In this document: in pieces, positions 1 to 10,300 of the stretch
Position numbering within the stretch: position 1 is the stretch's first letter
Layout: each line of letters opens with the position of its first letter
Assembly (NCBI GenBank): GCA_964611095.1
Contig: CAZSWJ010000012.1
Span: 1 to 40,999 of the forward strand
Direction: 5' to 3'
DNA: 40,999 nucleotides
From: CAZKJL01 sp964611095
GTDB lineage: Bacteria > Patescibacteriota > Gracilibacteria > Peribacterales > Peribacteraceae
The notes under the pieces: generated by a model
What the model was told of the DNA's origin: nothing
What the model saw: the letters and a program-made list of their open reading frames with translations, nothing else
Database searches by the model: none
Translations under genes and position numbers: made by a program

Positions 1-129
1 GAAAAATGCCGTAACGCTTCACGTGAAGCGGAGCGTGAAAAAGTCCACTGTTTGACCCCGCACGCGTCAGCGCTGCGGGGGAGTTTGGACTTTTTAGCGG
101 AGCGAACGTAGAAGCGTAGGTCATTTTTC
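1..129. repeat. Palindromic interspersed repeat with imperfect terminal inverted repeats (copy 1)
   Basis: The first about 20 bases (GAAAAATG, CC, then CGCTTC) are matched by the reverse complement of bases 111-129, giving imperfect terminal inverted repeats. Inside lies the perfect 14-base palindrome GCTTCACGTGAAGC, and a long hairpin with arms AAAAAGTCCA (38-47) and TGGACTTTTT (86-95) and an inner stem CCCCGCA/TGCGGGG (56-62/74-80). The first 36 bases recur at the very end of the window in the same orientation, so this is a repeated element and not a unique gene tail. No transposase was seen; it could be a MITE-like or REP-like element. Confidence 0.7.
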
Positions 130-151
130 CACGAGCGACTGTTTTTCTTTG

Positions 152-208
152 CCACTTTCTTTTGCGTCAAAAGAAAGTGGGATTGTAAGCGCGCCAAAGA
201 AGTAACAC
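152..208. repeat. Hairpin repeat downstream of ribD
   Basis: Perfect inverted repeat CCACTTTCTTTT (152-163) and AAAAGAAAGTGG (169-180) around GCGTC, then a CAAAGAAGTAACAC block (195-208). The right arm and the CAAAGAAGTAACAC block recur at 18624-18640 and 18655-18668, again immediately downstream of a minus-strand stop codon. It may end the ribD transcript, but there is no clear U tract, so this is only a possible terminator. Confidence 0.65.
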
Positions 209-223
209 TCGTCTGCAAGAATA

Positions 224-1216
224 TTAATCCCCCATGAGCGTCACATCCTCATCCACGAGTCCTGCACTCACAAAATGACCTCTCGTCATGGCACCGCCTT
301 CCACGAGAATCGACGCAATGCCATGGAAATCGTCGACGGGTGTCATCAGATTTTTCCAGAGCGTGTCCCACGCAAACGTTCCGCCCTTCATCGGGATTTC
401 AAGCAGCCTCACTCCCCTGCCCGCAAGCACGCGCTTCTTTTCGGTGGCATCGTCCGTCGTGAGCGCCGGTCCGTGCACGACGATCGTCCGCTTTGCCGCA
501 GCATCTCCCACGACCGTAGCCGACAGCGGAATCCGCAGGCTACCGTCGAGAACGATGCGCCAGAGTTGCGGCGGATTCTCCGCGAGGCGAATATCGAGGC
601 GGGGATTGTCGCTGAGGATCGTACCGACTCCGACCAGGATGGCATCGTGCTTCGCGCGAAGAAACGCATGCGACCAGGCGTCTTGCTGCTGCGTCGTGAT
701 CTTGAGCGGCGATCCGTCGGGCTTGGCAAAGCATCCTTCCGAGGTGCACGCCTTCTTGTGCGTGAGCCACGGACGATGCTTCATCTGCACGGAGACGAAT
801 CCCCTGTTCAATCTCAAGCAGTCTGCGGGCAGTACGGACGTCATGACATTCACGCCGCTTTTCCGAAGCAGCTCGATGCCTTTCCCCGCAACCGCGGGGT
901 TCGGGTCGGCCATGCCGATGACGACGTTTTTGATTCCTCTTTCGATGAGAAACTGCGCGCACGGAGGTGTCTTTTTATCGGTGTGGCAGCACGGTTCAAG
1001 ATTCACGTAGAGTAAATCTGATGAATCAATTTTTTGATCAAACTTTTCCAGTAACTGACGCTCGGCGTGCGCTTTCCCGAATGCTTCATGGAACCCTTCG
1101 GCAACGACGTTCCCACCACGCACAAGCACGGCACCAACCATCGGGTTGATGCCGGTCTTGCCTCTGCCTCGCTCGGCGAGTTGCAGTACCCGGTGCATGA
1201 ACGTATCGTGATTCAT
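224..1216 (-). CDS. ribD: RibD-like bifunctional pyrimidine deaminase/reductase, C-terminus short
   Basis: The riboflavin-pathway enzyme RibD deaminates the GTP-derived pyrimidine and then reduces its ribose. The N-terminal cytidine-deaminase-type domain (about residues 1-145) shows the zinc/catalytic HAE motif at 50-52 and EPC...TPPC at 74-86, one residue longer between the cysteines than in E. coli RibD. The reductase domain follows (about 150-330) with the LVEGG signature near the end. At 330 residues it stops soon after LVDE, where family members (about 360) normally continue through a last strand and helix, so the reductase half is probably incomplete. It lies 23 bases after the HisG-HisE-like gene, likely in one transcript. 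No other riboflavin gene is in the window. Confidence 0.87.
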   Translation of the reverse strand: MNHDTFMHRVLQLAERGRGKTGINPMVGAVLVRGGNVVAEGFHEAFGKAHAERQLLEKFDQKIDSSDLLYVNLEPCCHTDKKTPPCAQFLIERGIKNVVIGMADPNPAVAGKGIELLRKSGVNVMTSVLPADCLRLNRGFVSVQMKHRPWLTHKKACTSEGCFAKPDGSPLKITTQQQDAWSHAFLRAKHDAILVGVGTILSDNPRLDIRLAENPPQLWRIVLDGSLRIPLSATVVGDAAAKRTIVVHGPALTTDDATEKKRVLAGRGVRLLEIPMKGGTFAWDTLWKNLMTPVDDFHGIASILVEGGAMTRGHFVSAGLVDEDVTLMGD

Positions 1217-1239
1217 CGGGCTAAGACTAACACAGACAA

Positions 1240-2859
1240 CTACTTCTTCGGTCCGCGCTCTTTCTCCATGACTTCCTTGAGCGTCACTTCACGTTCGATG
1301 AGCTGCAGGAGCATCTCAAAACTTTTGGCGGCTTGCGCGACTGCGGCTTCGCCTTTCGTCTTCCGAAGTGCCGTGGAGAACTCGGTCGACTGTTCGGCAT
1401 ATGCCACCGAGGAATCCGCATCCTCGATGCCGTAGACATCGGACAAACTCTCGCGAGATTTGCGAATGGCGCCGTAGATGTATGACCCGATATCGGAATC
1501 GACATCGACGCCGAACTCCGCCATGCGCTTCACGACGTCCTCGAACGATACACCGCCTGATTTGAGGGCAACGAGGAACCAGTACACGCACTGACCCGCT
1601 TCGGCGACGATGTCATCGCGCGTACCGGAGCGGACGGCCTTCGAAAGCTCGATCGTTTCGCCGACGTAGCGTGCGGCGCAGAATTCGGCACCCATGTTCA
1701 AGGCTCTGCCCGTACCGCTCTTGCCTTCCGTGTCACCGGCACGCTCATCGACCATGACGGAAAGCGACGCGAGCCACCCGGCAATGTTTTCATCGTCATC
1801 CTGTTCTTCCAAACGCGCATCGATGCGAGAGGGAGCCTCCTTTTGAAAAAACGGCAAACCGCGAAGGACTTCGGACGTCGATGCGTCGACTTCGACGTGC
1901 AGCACCATGCTGCTCAAATCCTTGGCTCCGCGATCCATGAGCGTGGACCGCATGCGGTTTTGCTCGGGTTCCGGCACGTACACTTCCATGCTGCGCCACT
2001 CTTGTCCGTCCCTCGAAAGAACGGGTGAGATCGTGGGGCCCTTCATGCCCAAATCGCGGAAGTTCTTGACGTCATCGATCGGCACGTTGAACTTGAACGC
2101 GACGTAGCGGTGCGATGTCAAAGCGGCCTCCAGAGCCAAGCCCAGGTCACGAATGGCTCCCCTGGATTGCAAGGAAAGGTTGCGTGCATCGGAAACGAAA
2201 AGATCCGTGGCGATATTGTTGAAATCGAAATACTCAAGGCCCATGGACCTGCCCTCGGGATACATGATCGTCTGCCCGTCCACGATCTGCAATTTGTTGG
2301 CGCGCGCGGTATCGCCGCTGCCCACGATTTCGAGCGCCGCGATGTCGGTATCGTCGGTGCGCCATTCGTTGACGCGCGTGTCGGCACCTTCGGTACGACG
2401 GACCTTGGCGCGCACGTCCATGGCGCCGAGTGCCTTGGAGAGAATGGCGGGATACTTGGAGAATATGTGCCTGCCTTCCAAGTCTGCTTCGGATGTCACC
2501 GGGTTTTCCTCGGGTGCCAAGAACCGCAAGGTGCAGGGGCCTGCGCCGATGGTGAGCAAGCGTTGAATGCGTGAAGAAACACCGCGTCTCCTGGCCGTAA
2601 GATCGGCTTCGGCGAGAACGTCGGACCCCATGAGAAGCGCGTACGGCTTATCGTTGAGGCGTTCAAGTTGCGCGGCGAGCGCATCGGCTCCTTTAATGGC
2701 AAGGAACCGCAGATCGCCCTGTTGAGCTTGGTCATTGCGACCGAATTTTTCACGGACATCGTAGCCCGCGGAGGCGAGAAGATCGCCGATATTATTGCGC
2801 CCTTTGCCGGACTCCATGCCCGACTTGGGGACGATGATGGTGGCAAGTGATTCAGACAT
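1240..2859 (-). CDS. Long-form HisG fused to a HisE-like domain (ATP phosphoribosyltransferase / PRA-pyrophosphohydrolase-like)
   Basis: Residues 1-225 resemble the HisG catalytic domain, including a PRPP-binding loop IVGSGDTARAN at 178-188. Residues 250-325 match the C-terminal regulatory domain of long-form HisG (YVAFKFNVP...GPTISPV). Residues 358-450 resemble HisE/PRA-PH (DER...S.T...G...VGETIEL, then IVAEAGQCVYWFLVAL), and 451-539 are an unassigned helical tail. HisG condenses ATP with PRPP and HisE then hydrolyses phosphoribosyl-ATP, so a fusion would join steps 1 and 2 of histidine synthesis. Part of the acidic metal-binding set of HisE looks changed (RYVGE in place of EEAGE), so that half may be inactive or altered. 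No other his gene is nearby. The start lacks a Shine-Dalgarno motif and follows a pyrimidine run. A TrpR/YerC-like regulator lies just upstream. Confidence 0.75.
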   Translation of the reverse strand: MSESLATIIVPKSGMESGKGRNNIGDLLASAGYDVREKFGRNDQAQQGDLRFLAIKGADALAAQLERLNDKPYALLMGSDVLAEADLTARRRGVSSRIQRLLTIGAGPCTLRFLAPEENPVTSEADLEGRHIFSKYPAILSKALGAMDVRAKVRRTEGADTRVNEWRTDDTDIAALEIVGSGDTARANKLQIVDGQTIMYPEGRSMGLEYFDFNNIATDLFVSDARNLSLQSRGAIRDLGLALEAALTSHRYVAFKFNVPIDDVKNFRDLGMKGPTISPVLSRDGQEWRSMEVYVPEPEQNRMRSTLMDRGAKDLSSMVLHVEVDASTSEVLRGLPFFQKEAPSRIDARLEEQDDDENIAGWLASLSVMVDERAGDTEGKSGTGRALNMGAEFCAARYVGETIELSKAVRSGTRDDIVAEAGQCVYWFLVALKSGGVSFEDVVKRMAEFGVDVDSDIGSYIYGAIRKSRESLSDVYGIEDADSSVAYAEQSTEFSTALRKTKGEAAVAQAAKSFEMLLQLIEREVTLKEVMEKERGPKK

Positions 2860-2906
2860 AAAGAAAAAGAAATGGGAACTAGAATAGATCCATCGGGGTT
2901 CCGTTC

Positions 2907-3329
2907 CTACTGGTTTTTACTCCTATCCAAGTACTTCTGCAGTACGGACGCGCCCGTGGGTGGCGGCTGGGCCTCGGTATGCACGGAATGTTCGTCCTTC
3001 GTCGCATCCGAGACCATGCGATGGTGCCGATGGGCATTGAGAACTTTGCGGTAACCGCCTTCGCCGTTCTCGAGGAATTTAGCGACGCGCGTGACGGTCG
3101 TGGTGCTGGCACCCGTGTTTTTGGCGATGTCGCGGTACGTCTTGCCCTGCGCCAATTGCTTGGCGACCTCGAAGCGCTCTGCCCATGACTGGAGCTCGGA
3201 CAGAGTGCCGATATCGCGCAGGAAATTGGCCATGTCTTCCTCGGTGTTGAGCGTGGACATGGCGGAGGCCAAGGACTTGAACCAGGGCTCTTTTCGCCAG
3301 CTGTCTTCGATGAAACGTCGCTTTCCCAT
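2907..3329 (-). CDS. TrpR/YerC-YecD family helix-turn-helix regulator
   Basis: 140 residues. Residues 25-100 match the TrpR-like YerC/YecD family: an EDMANFLRDIGTLSELQSWAERFEVAKQLAQGK-type helical region, then the helix-turn-helix TYRDIAKNTGASTTTVTRVAKFL and ENGEGGY. Family members of Firmicutes have been proposed as regulators of histidine genes (HisR), which fits the HisG-HisE-like gene 47 bases downstream; local control of that operon is inference. The N-terminal 25 residues and the polar tail after about residue 100 are outside the family core. ATG at 3329 is chosen because a strong promoter places the transcription start on or next to it. Confidence 0.85.
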   Translation of the reverse strand: MGKRRFIEDSWRKEPWFKSLASAMSTLNTEEDMANFLRDIGTLSELQSWAERFEVAKQLAQGKTYRDIAKNTGASTTTVTRVAKFLENGEGGYRKVLNAHRHHRMVSDATKDEHSVHTEAQPPPTGASVLQKYLDRSKNQ

Positions 3330-3335
3330 GACCGT

Positions 3336-3363
3336 ATTTTAGCCATCAGATTCAATATGTCAA
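3336..3363 (-). promoter_or_regulatory. Strong promoter giving a leaderless transcript for the yerC-like/hisG-hisE-like/ribD operon
   Basis: On the minus strand, TTGACA (3358-3363), a 16-base spacer and TAAAAT (3336-3341) match the sigma-70 consensus. Only 6 bases separate the -10 box from the ATG at 3329, so transcription should begin at the start codon or one base before it. Confidence 0.75.
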
Positions 3364-3401
3364 TGTGTTATCTCAATGATACAACGACGTGCCGGAACCA
3401 C

Positions 3402-3429
3402 AAAAAAGGACGGCCCACGCCGTCCTTTT
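3402..3429 (-). terminator. Intrinsic terminator of fusA
   Basis: Perfect 11-base inverted repeat AAAAGGACGGC (3404-3414) and GCCGTCCTTTT (3419-3429) around a 4-base loop; on the minus strand it runs into six Ts. It lies 18 bases after the fusA stop. Confidence 0.88.
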
Positions 3430-3447
3430 GAATGCGAGAGAAACGGA

Positions 3448-5544
<2,097 letters not shown>

Positions 5545-5682
5545 ACTACGGAGAGAAAAAAATGAGAATGCGATCGACGGGCTTCGCCGCTATCAATCTA
5601 GCCGGGGCAGTGTAAGGAAAAAAAGACCTGAAAGAAAGGGATTCTGCGCGGCAGGGAGCCCTGGAATGGCCCTGCCTCATTA

Positions 5683-5711
5683 TTGATTTTATTGCATAAA
5701 TATTGTATAAT
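5683..5711 (+). promoter_or_regulatory. Sigma-70 type promoter of the 5869 orphan gene
   Basis: TTGATT (5683-5688), 17-base spacer, TATAAT (5706-5711) in a markedly AT-rich patch. The expected start near 5718 gives a leader of about 150 bases. Confidence 0.75.
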
Positions 5712-5717
5712 AATAGT

Positions 5718-5868
5718 TGGTCCAAACCCTCGGTTTGGGCCTGATCCTTCACATCGAGAGTACGCAGAGAGGACATCAGGCACTTTTGGAATGCAAGAGT
5801 GTCCCATGTCCTCCCTGCACGCAGTAGGGGCGATGAGTTTCGAGTCTCCAAGGCTAAGGAGTGAGACA
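5718..5868 (+). other. Structured 5' leader of the 5869 gene
   Basis: Two inverted repeats: CCAAACC (5722-5728)/GGTTTGG (5732-5738) with a 3-base loop, and a longer stem with 13-base arms 5764-5776 and 5806-5818 carrying one mismatch. A Shine-Dalgarno AAGGAG (5856-5861) lies 7 bases before ATG. The structures could regulate expression, but no known riboswitch class is recognised. Confidence 0.5.
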
Positions 5869-6231
5869 ATGAGTTTACTGATTCTGGCGCACGAAGGAAC
5901 GGGATGCAGTGGTTTGGAGTGGCTCGACGGGCCATCGGATGTGACCGTGATGGCTACATTCAATTTGGACGGCAGCTACGCCGAACCGGTGCTCACCGAC
6001 GGTGGTGAACCCGAGGTTCTCCATTCCATCGAGCTGAAAAAGTGGAATGATTCCACTCGCAACAATGACGTCATCGGCCACGCGAAGCTCATACGCTTCA
6101 AGGGAGTTCGGTACGTCATCACCAGAAAGATCATGCGCATCGACCGTAATCTGAAGGTCGTCGATGTGCTGGACAATTGGATGAAGCTCCAAGGGTCCGC
6201 GCCGGCGCCCGAAGCGCCGCCCGCGGAATAG
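5869..6231 (+). CDS. Orphan small protein, unknown function
   Basis: 120 residues, not recognised. There is no signal peptide or membrane segment; the centre reads like a small beta-rich domain (RFKGVRYVITRKIMRIDRNLKVVDVLDNW, residues 74-102) and the tail is Ala/Pro/Glu-rich. It sits on the opposite strand between rpsG and fusA, which are normally adjacent, so it looks inserted. Its expression signals differ from the neighbours: consensus promoter, about 150-base folded leader and a true Shine-Dalgarno. ATG at 5869 is preferred to an in-frame ATG at 5833 because of AAGGAG 7 bases upstream. It is real by promoter, RBS and length, but no function can be given. Confidence 0.7.
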   Translation: MSLLILAHEGTGCSGLEWLDGPSDVTVMATFNLDGSYAEPVLTDGGEPEVLHSIELKKWNDSTRNNDVIGHAKLIRFKGVRYVITRKIMRIDRNLKVVDVLDNWMKLQGSAPAPEAPPAE

Positions 6232-6260
6232 GCGACGACCCCCGCTCAACTCTCGTTGTG

Positions 6261-6305
6261 AAGGAATGTCGGCCTCGTACACTTGTGTACGAGGCCGGCT
6301 TCCTT
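6261..6305. terminator. Long hairpin after the 5869 gene, terminator-like
   Basis: Perfect 11-base arms CGGCCTCGTAC (6270-6280) and GTACGAGGCCG (6287-6297), extended by AAGGAA (6261-6266)/TTCCTT (6300-6305). No U tract follows on the plus strand, so termination is probable from its position but not shown. Confidence 0.6.
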
Positions 6306-6309
6306 GTAG

Positions 6310-6337
6310 AAAAAAACCCCGCGGATGCGAGGCTTTT
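6310..6337 (-). terminator. Intrinsic terminator of the rpoC-rpsL-rpsG transcript
   Basis: Reading the minus strand, AAAAGCC-T-CGC pairs with GCGGGG and the following TTTTTT run, with a short loop, 19 bases after the rpsG stop codon. Confidence 0.75.
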
Positions 6338-6356
6338 AAAATCATCGTGAGAAAAT

Positions 6357-6812
6357 CTACATCTTTGCAAAATGCGCGTAGGCCTTATTGGCCTGCGCCA
6401 TCTTGTAGACGTCTTCCTTCTTTTTGACGGCGGAACCTTGCTCGGTGCTGGCCTCGAGGAGCTCAAGAGCGAGCTTCTCAGCCATACCCACACCCTTGCG
6501 GTCGCGCGATGCGTTGAGGATCCAGCGGATGCTCAGAGACTGCTGACGCTTGGCGGGCACTTCGGTGGGAACCTGGTACACGGCTCCGGCGATACGCTTG
6601 GGGCGAACTTCGACGAGCGGCGTGGTGTTGAGGAGAGCCTTGGCGAACACCTCCATCGGAGCGTCCTTCGTGCGGGTCTTGATGATCTCGAGCGCATCGG
6701 CGAACAAACGACGAGCGGTCGATTTCTTACCCTGCTTCATGAGACAGTTGATGAACTTCTCGACGAGCGGGTCGGAACCGACGGGGATGTAAGGCTTGGG
6801 GAGGGTGGACAT
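6357..6812 (-). CDS. rpsG: Ribosomal protein uS7
   Basis: 151 residues, full length for S7 (about 156). uS7 nucleates the head of the 30S subunit and binds the 3' major domain of 16S rRNA. Recognisable stretches are VEKFINCLMKQGKKSTA, VRPKRIAGAVYQVPTEV and the C-terminal KKEDVYKMAQANKAYAHF. The gene follows rpsL by 36 bases, and that gap is almost wholly a GCGGGTAG-type repeat. An intrinsic terminator follows. No Shine-Dalgarno motif precedes the ATG. Confidence 0.97.
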   Translation of the reverse strand: MSTLPKPYIPVGSDPLVEKFINCLMKQGKKSTARRLFADALEIIKTRTKDAPMEVFAKALLNTTPLVEVRPKRIAGAVYQVPTEVPAKRQQSLSIRWILNASRDRKGVGMAEKLALELLEASTEQGSAVKKKEDVYKMAQANKAYAHFAKM

Positions 6813-6816
6813 GATC

Positions 6817-6847
6817 TAGCGGGTTGCGGATAGCGGGTAGCGAGTAG
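6817..6847. repeat. GCGGGTAG-type palindromic repeat between rpsL and rpsG
   Basis: Tandem variants of TAGCGGGT(T/A)GCGG fill the gap between the two ribosomal genes. The same unit occurs at 7320, 11411, 13881, 16725 and 38911. Confidence 0.75.
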
Positions 6848-6848
6848 A

Positions 6849-7268
6849 TTACTTTTTGGGCTTCTTGGCTCCGTAGAGCGAGCGGCCCTGCTTGCGGTCG
6901 CGAACGCCTTCGGTGTCGAGCACGCCGCGAACGATGTGGTAACGGACACCGGGAAGGTCTTTCACGCGGCCTCCGCGGACGAGAACGACGGAGTGTTCCT
7001 GGAGGTTGTGTCCTTCTCCTCCGATGTACGCCGTGACTTCTTCACCGTTGGTGAGACGTACACGAGCGATTTTGCGGAGAGCGGAGTTCGGCTTCTTGGG
7101 CGTCATGGTCGTGACTTTCAGACATACGCCACGCTTCACCGGAGCACCCTTGCGGAGCTTGACGCGCTTCATGGTGAGCGCATTCCAGGTGTACTGGAGG
7201 TTGGGGGCCTTCGTACGGCGGCGCTGAGTCTTGCGGCCGTGACGGATGAGCTGGTTGATTGTCGGCAT
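6849..7268 (-). CDS. rpsL: Ribosomal protein uS12
   Basis: 139 residues, normal for S12 plus a short tail. uS12 lies at the decoding centre and contacts EF-G and EF-Tu. Recognisable: MPTINQLIRHGR at the start, CLKVTTMTPKKPNSALRKIARVRL (streptomycin-region motif with TPKKPNS), GEGHNLQEHSVVLVRGGRVKDLPGVRYH and DRKQGRSLYGAKKPKK at the end. It lies 110 bases downstream of rpoC on the same strand with a repeat in the gap, then rpsG. No Shine-Dalgarno motif is seen. Confidence 0.98.
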   Translation of the reverse strand: MPTINQLIRHGRKTQRRRTKAPNLQYTWNALTMKRVKLRKGAPVKRGVCLKVTTMTPKKPNSALRKIARVRLTNGEEVTAYIGGEGHNLQEHSVVLVRGGRVKDLPGVRYHIVRGVLDTEGVRDRKQGRSLYGAKKPKK

Positions 7269-7319
7269 GTGGCGAGGAATGGTAGCTGGTAAGTCCGGGG
7301 GAGTAAAGGGGAGGGTCGG

Positions 7320-7372
7320 GAGCGAGTAGCGGTTGGCGGGCAGCGGGTGGAAATGCGGCTATCCGCCACCGC
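7320..7372. repeat. GCGGGTAG-type palindromic repeat between rpoC and rpsL
   Basis: AGCGAGTAGCGGTTGGCGGG and neighbours, followed by a divergent inverted arm ending in CCGCCACCGC. It is a degenerate copy of the family whose clearest members are at 11411 and 13881. Confidence 0.6.
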
Positions 7373-7378
7373 AGATGC

Positions 7379-10300
7379 TTATTTCTTGTTGTTCTCGGCG
7401 TCTTCTTTGGCCTTCTCGAAGCGCTTTCGGTACGTTTCACCGGCAGGGATAAGGCGTCCGATGATGACGTTTTCCTTGAGACCCTTGAGGTAGTCGACGT
7501 TACCGGTCGTTGCGGCTTCGACGAGGACGCGGATGGTTTCCTGGAAGGAAGCACCGGCGAGCCACGATTCGGTGGCGAGAGAGACGCGCGTGAGACCGAG
7601 GAGCAACTGCTCGAAGGTGGCGTCTTTCTTCTCTTTCTTCTTGGACTTGGAGAGAGCGAGGTTGGCGCGCTTGAGGTCGGCGATGTCCACCACTTCTCCG
7701 GAGAGGAGCTCGGTGTCTCCGCCGTCGACGATGCGGACCTTGCTGAACATTTTGCGTCCGATGATTTCCAAGTGCTTGTCGTTGATGGTCTGACCCTGAG
7801 AAGCGTAGATGTGCTGCACTTCCTGCACGATGTAGTTCTGCACGGCGTAGGAGCCCTGCTTCTCGAGAAGCTCCTGGAGGTTGTAGTGACCGGCGTTGAG
7901 GGCCTGACCGGCCTTCACGTTGTCGCCGTTCTTGATGAGCAGCACTTCGCGGCCCATGAACTCGTACGTGCGCTCCTGAATTTCGGTGTGCTTCACGACG
8001 ACCTTGCTCTTGTCGATCTCCACGACTTTTCCGGAGATCGTGGCCTTCACGGTGGACTTGTCGGTGACGGCCTTGGCGAGCACGGTGCGCTCTTTCACTT
8101 CGTCACCCTTCTTCACGGCGAGCTGGTAGCCCGTCGGGATGAAGTACGTGTCCTGCTCCAGAGCCTCGCCCATCACGTGGACGGTGGCCTGGCCGCTCTT
8201 GTGCGTGACTTTCACACGGCCCGAGATGTCGGAGAGCGTGGCGGGAGTGCGAGGCGGGCGTGCTTCCAAAATTTCTTCGACGCGGGTGAGACCCTGCGTA
8301 ATGTCGGAGCCTTCGGCGACGCCTCCCATGTGGAAGGTTCTCATGGTGAGCTGCGTTCCTGGTTCACCGATGGACTGGGCGGCGATGATGCCGACCGGCG
8401 TACCGATCTTCACCGGCTTGTTGTCGGAGAGGTCGCGACCGTAGCACTTCTGACAGATGCCTCCGTCCGTCTCACAGGTGATGACGGAACGTACGAGCAC
8501 CTCGTCCACTTTGTACTTGTTGAGCTTGGCGATGAGGTCGGCGTCGATGTCGTCGTTGCGCTTGGCGATGGTCTCTTTGCCGACGACGATGTCCACGTTG
8601 AGCGTGCGACCGAAGATGCGGTTCTCGAATTTCTCACCGATGCGCTCGGAGTCGGCGCGGGTGATACTGTGGCCGAACGTCGATTCGCAGTCGAAGTCCT
8701 TGATGACGATGTCCTGCACGGCGTCGACGAGACGGCGCGTGAGGTAACCGGCTTCGGCGGTCTTGAGAGCGGTGTCGGACTTTCCTTTGCGTCCACCGTG
8801 CGTGGCGATGAAGTATTCCAAGATGGTGAAACCGTCGCGGAGGTTGCTCTGGATCGGAAGTTCGATGGTGCGTCCGGACGGGTTTGCGACGAGACCCTTC
8901 ATACCGGCGAGCTGGGTGATTTGTCCCCAGTTACCACGAGCACCTGAGTCGATCATGTACGTGATGCTGTTGCGGCCTTCGGCGGTGTACGTCTTGATCA
9001 TCGCGGAGGACACGTCTCCCTTTGCCTTGCTCCAGATGCGGATGGCGTGCTGGTAGCGTTCGTCGGCGGTGATCCAACCCTTCCAGTACTGGTTGTTGAT
9101 CTTGCGGACTTTTTCGTTGGCTTCCTCGACGATCTGCACGCGCTCCTTCGGAACGAGAATGTCGGACAGTGCGATGGAAACTCCGGACTGGGTGGCGTAG
9201 CGGAAACCGATGTTCTTGATGTCGTCGGCGAGCTTGGCCGTACGGTCGGTGCCCACGACTTCGAGAGCACGAGCGATGAGCTTGCTGAGGATGCCCTTCT
9301 TGAGCGTCTCGTTGATGCGGCCGAGTTCGGGCGGAACGATTTCCTGGAAGAACAAGCGGCCGACGGACGTCTCGATGATTTCGGTTTCACCCTCGGTGGA
9401 ACCTTCTTTCGGCATGCGCACTTTGATCTTGGCCTGGAGTGCGACTGCGCGGTGTTCGTAGGCGAGGATGGCTTCGTTCGGGGAACCGAACGTCATGCCG
9501 TGACCCTTCTCGTCGTCGTGGACGACGGTGAGGAAGTAGCAGCCGAGCACCATGTCCTGGACCGGCGTGATGATCGGTTCACCGGCGGACGGCTTGAGAA
9601 CGTTCTTGGCGGCGCTCATCATTTCGCGAGCTTCGCGCTGTGCCTGCTCGGAGAGCGGCACGTGCACAGCCATCTGGTCACCGTCGAAGTCGGCGTTGAA
9701 GGCCGTACAAACGAGCGGGTGGAGCTGGATGGCGAGACCTTCGATGAGACGCGGGCGGAATGCCTGGATACCGAGGCGGTGCAGCGTGGGAGCGCGGTTG
9801 AGGAGCACGTGCTTGTCGGCGATGACTTCTTCGAGGATGTCCCACACCTTCTTGCTGCCCTCGATGACCATGCGCTCGGCGGACTTCACGTTGTGAGCGA
9901 GCTCATCGCGGATGAGACGACCGATGACGAACGGCTTGAAGAGTTTCATGGCCATTTCTTTCGGAAGACCGCATTCGTCGATCTTGAGATCGGGACCGAC
10001 GACGATGACGGAACGACCGGAGTAGTCGACGCGCTTACCGAGGAGGTTCTGGCGGAAGCGACCCTGCTTACCCTTCAACATGTCGGAGAGGGAGCGGAGC
10101 TTGCGGCGATCACCGGCGGTGAAGAGAGCCTTTCCTGCACGTGCGGAGTTGTTGAGGAGCGTGTCGACGGCCTCCTGCAACATGCGCTTCTCGTTGCGGT
10201 TGATGACTTCGGGAGCACCGATGCTCATGAGTTTCTTCAAGCGGTTGTTGCGGTTGATGACACGGCGGTAGAGGTCGTTGAGGTCGGATGCGGCGAAGCG

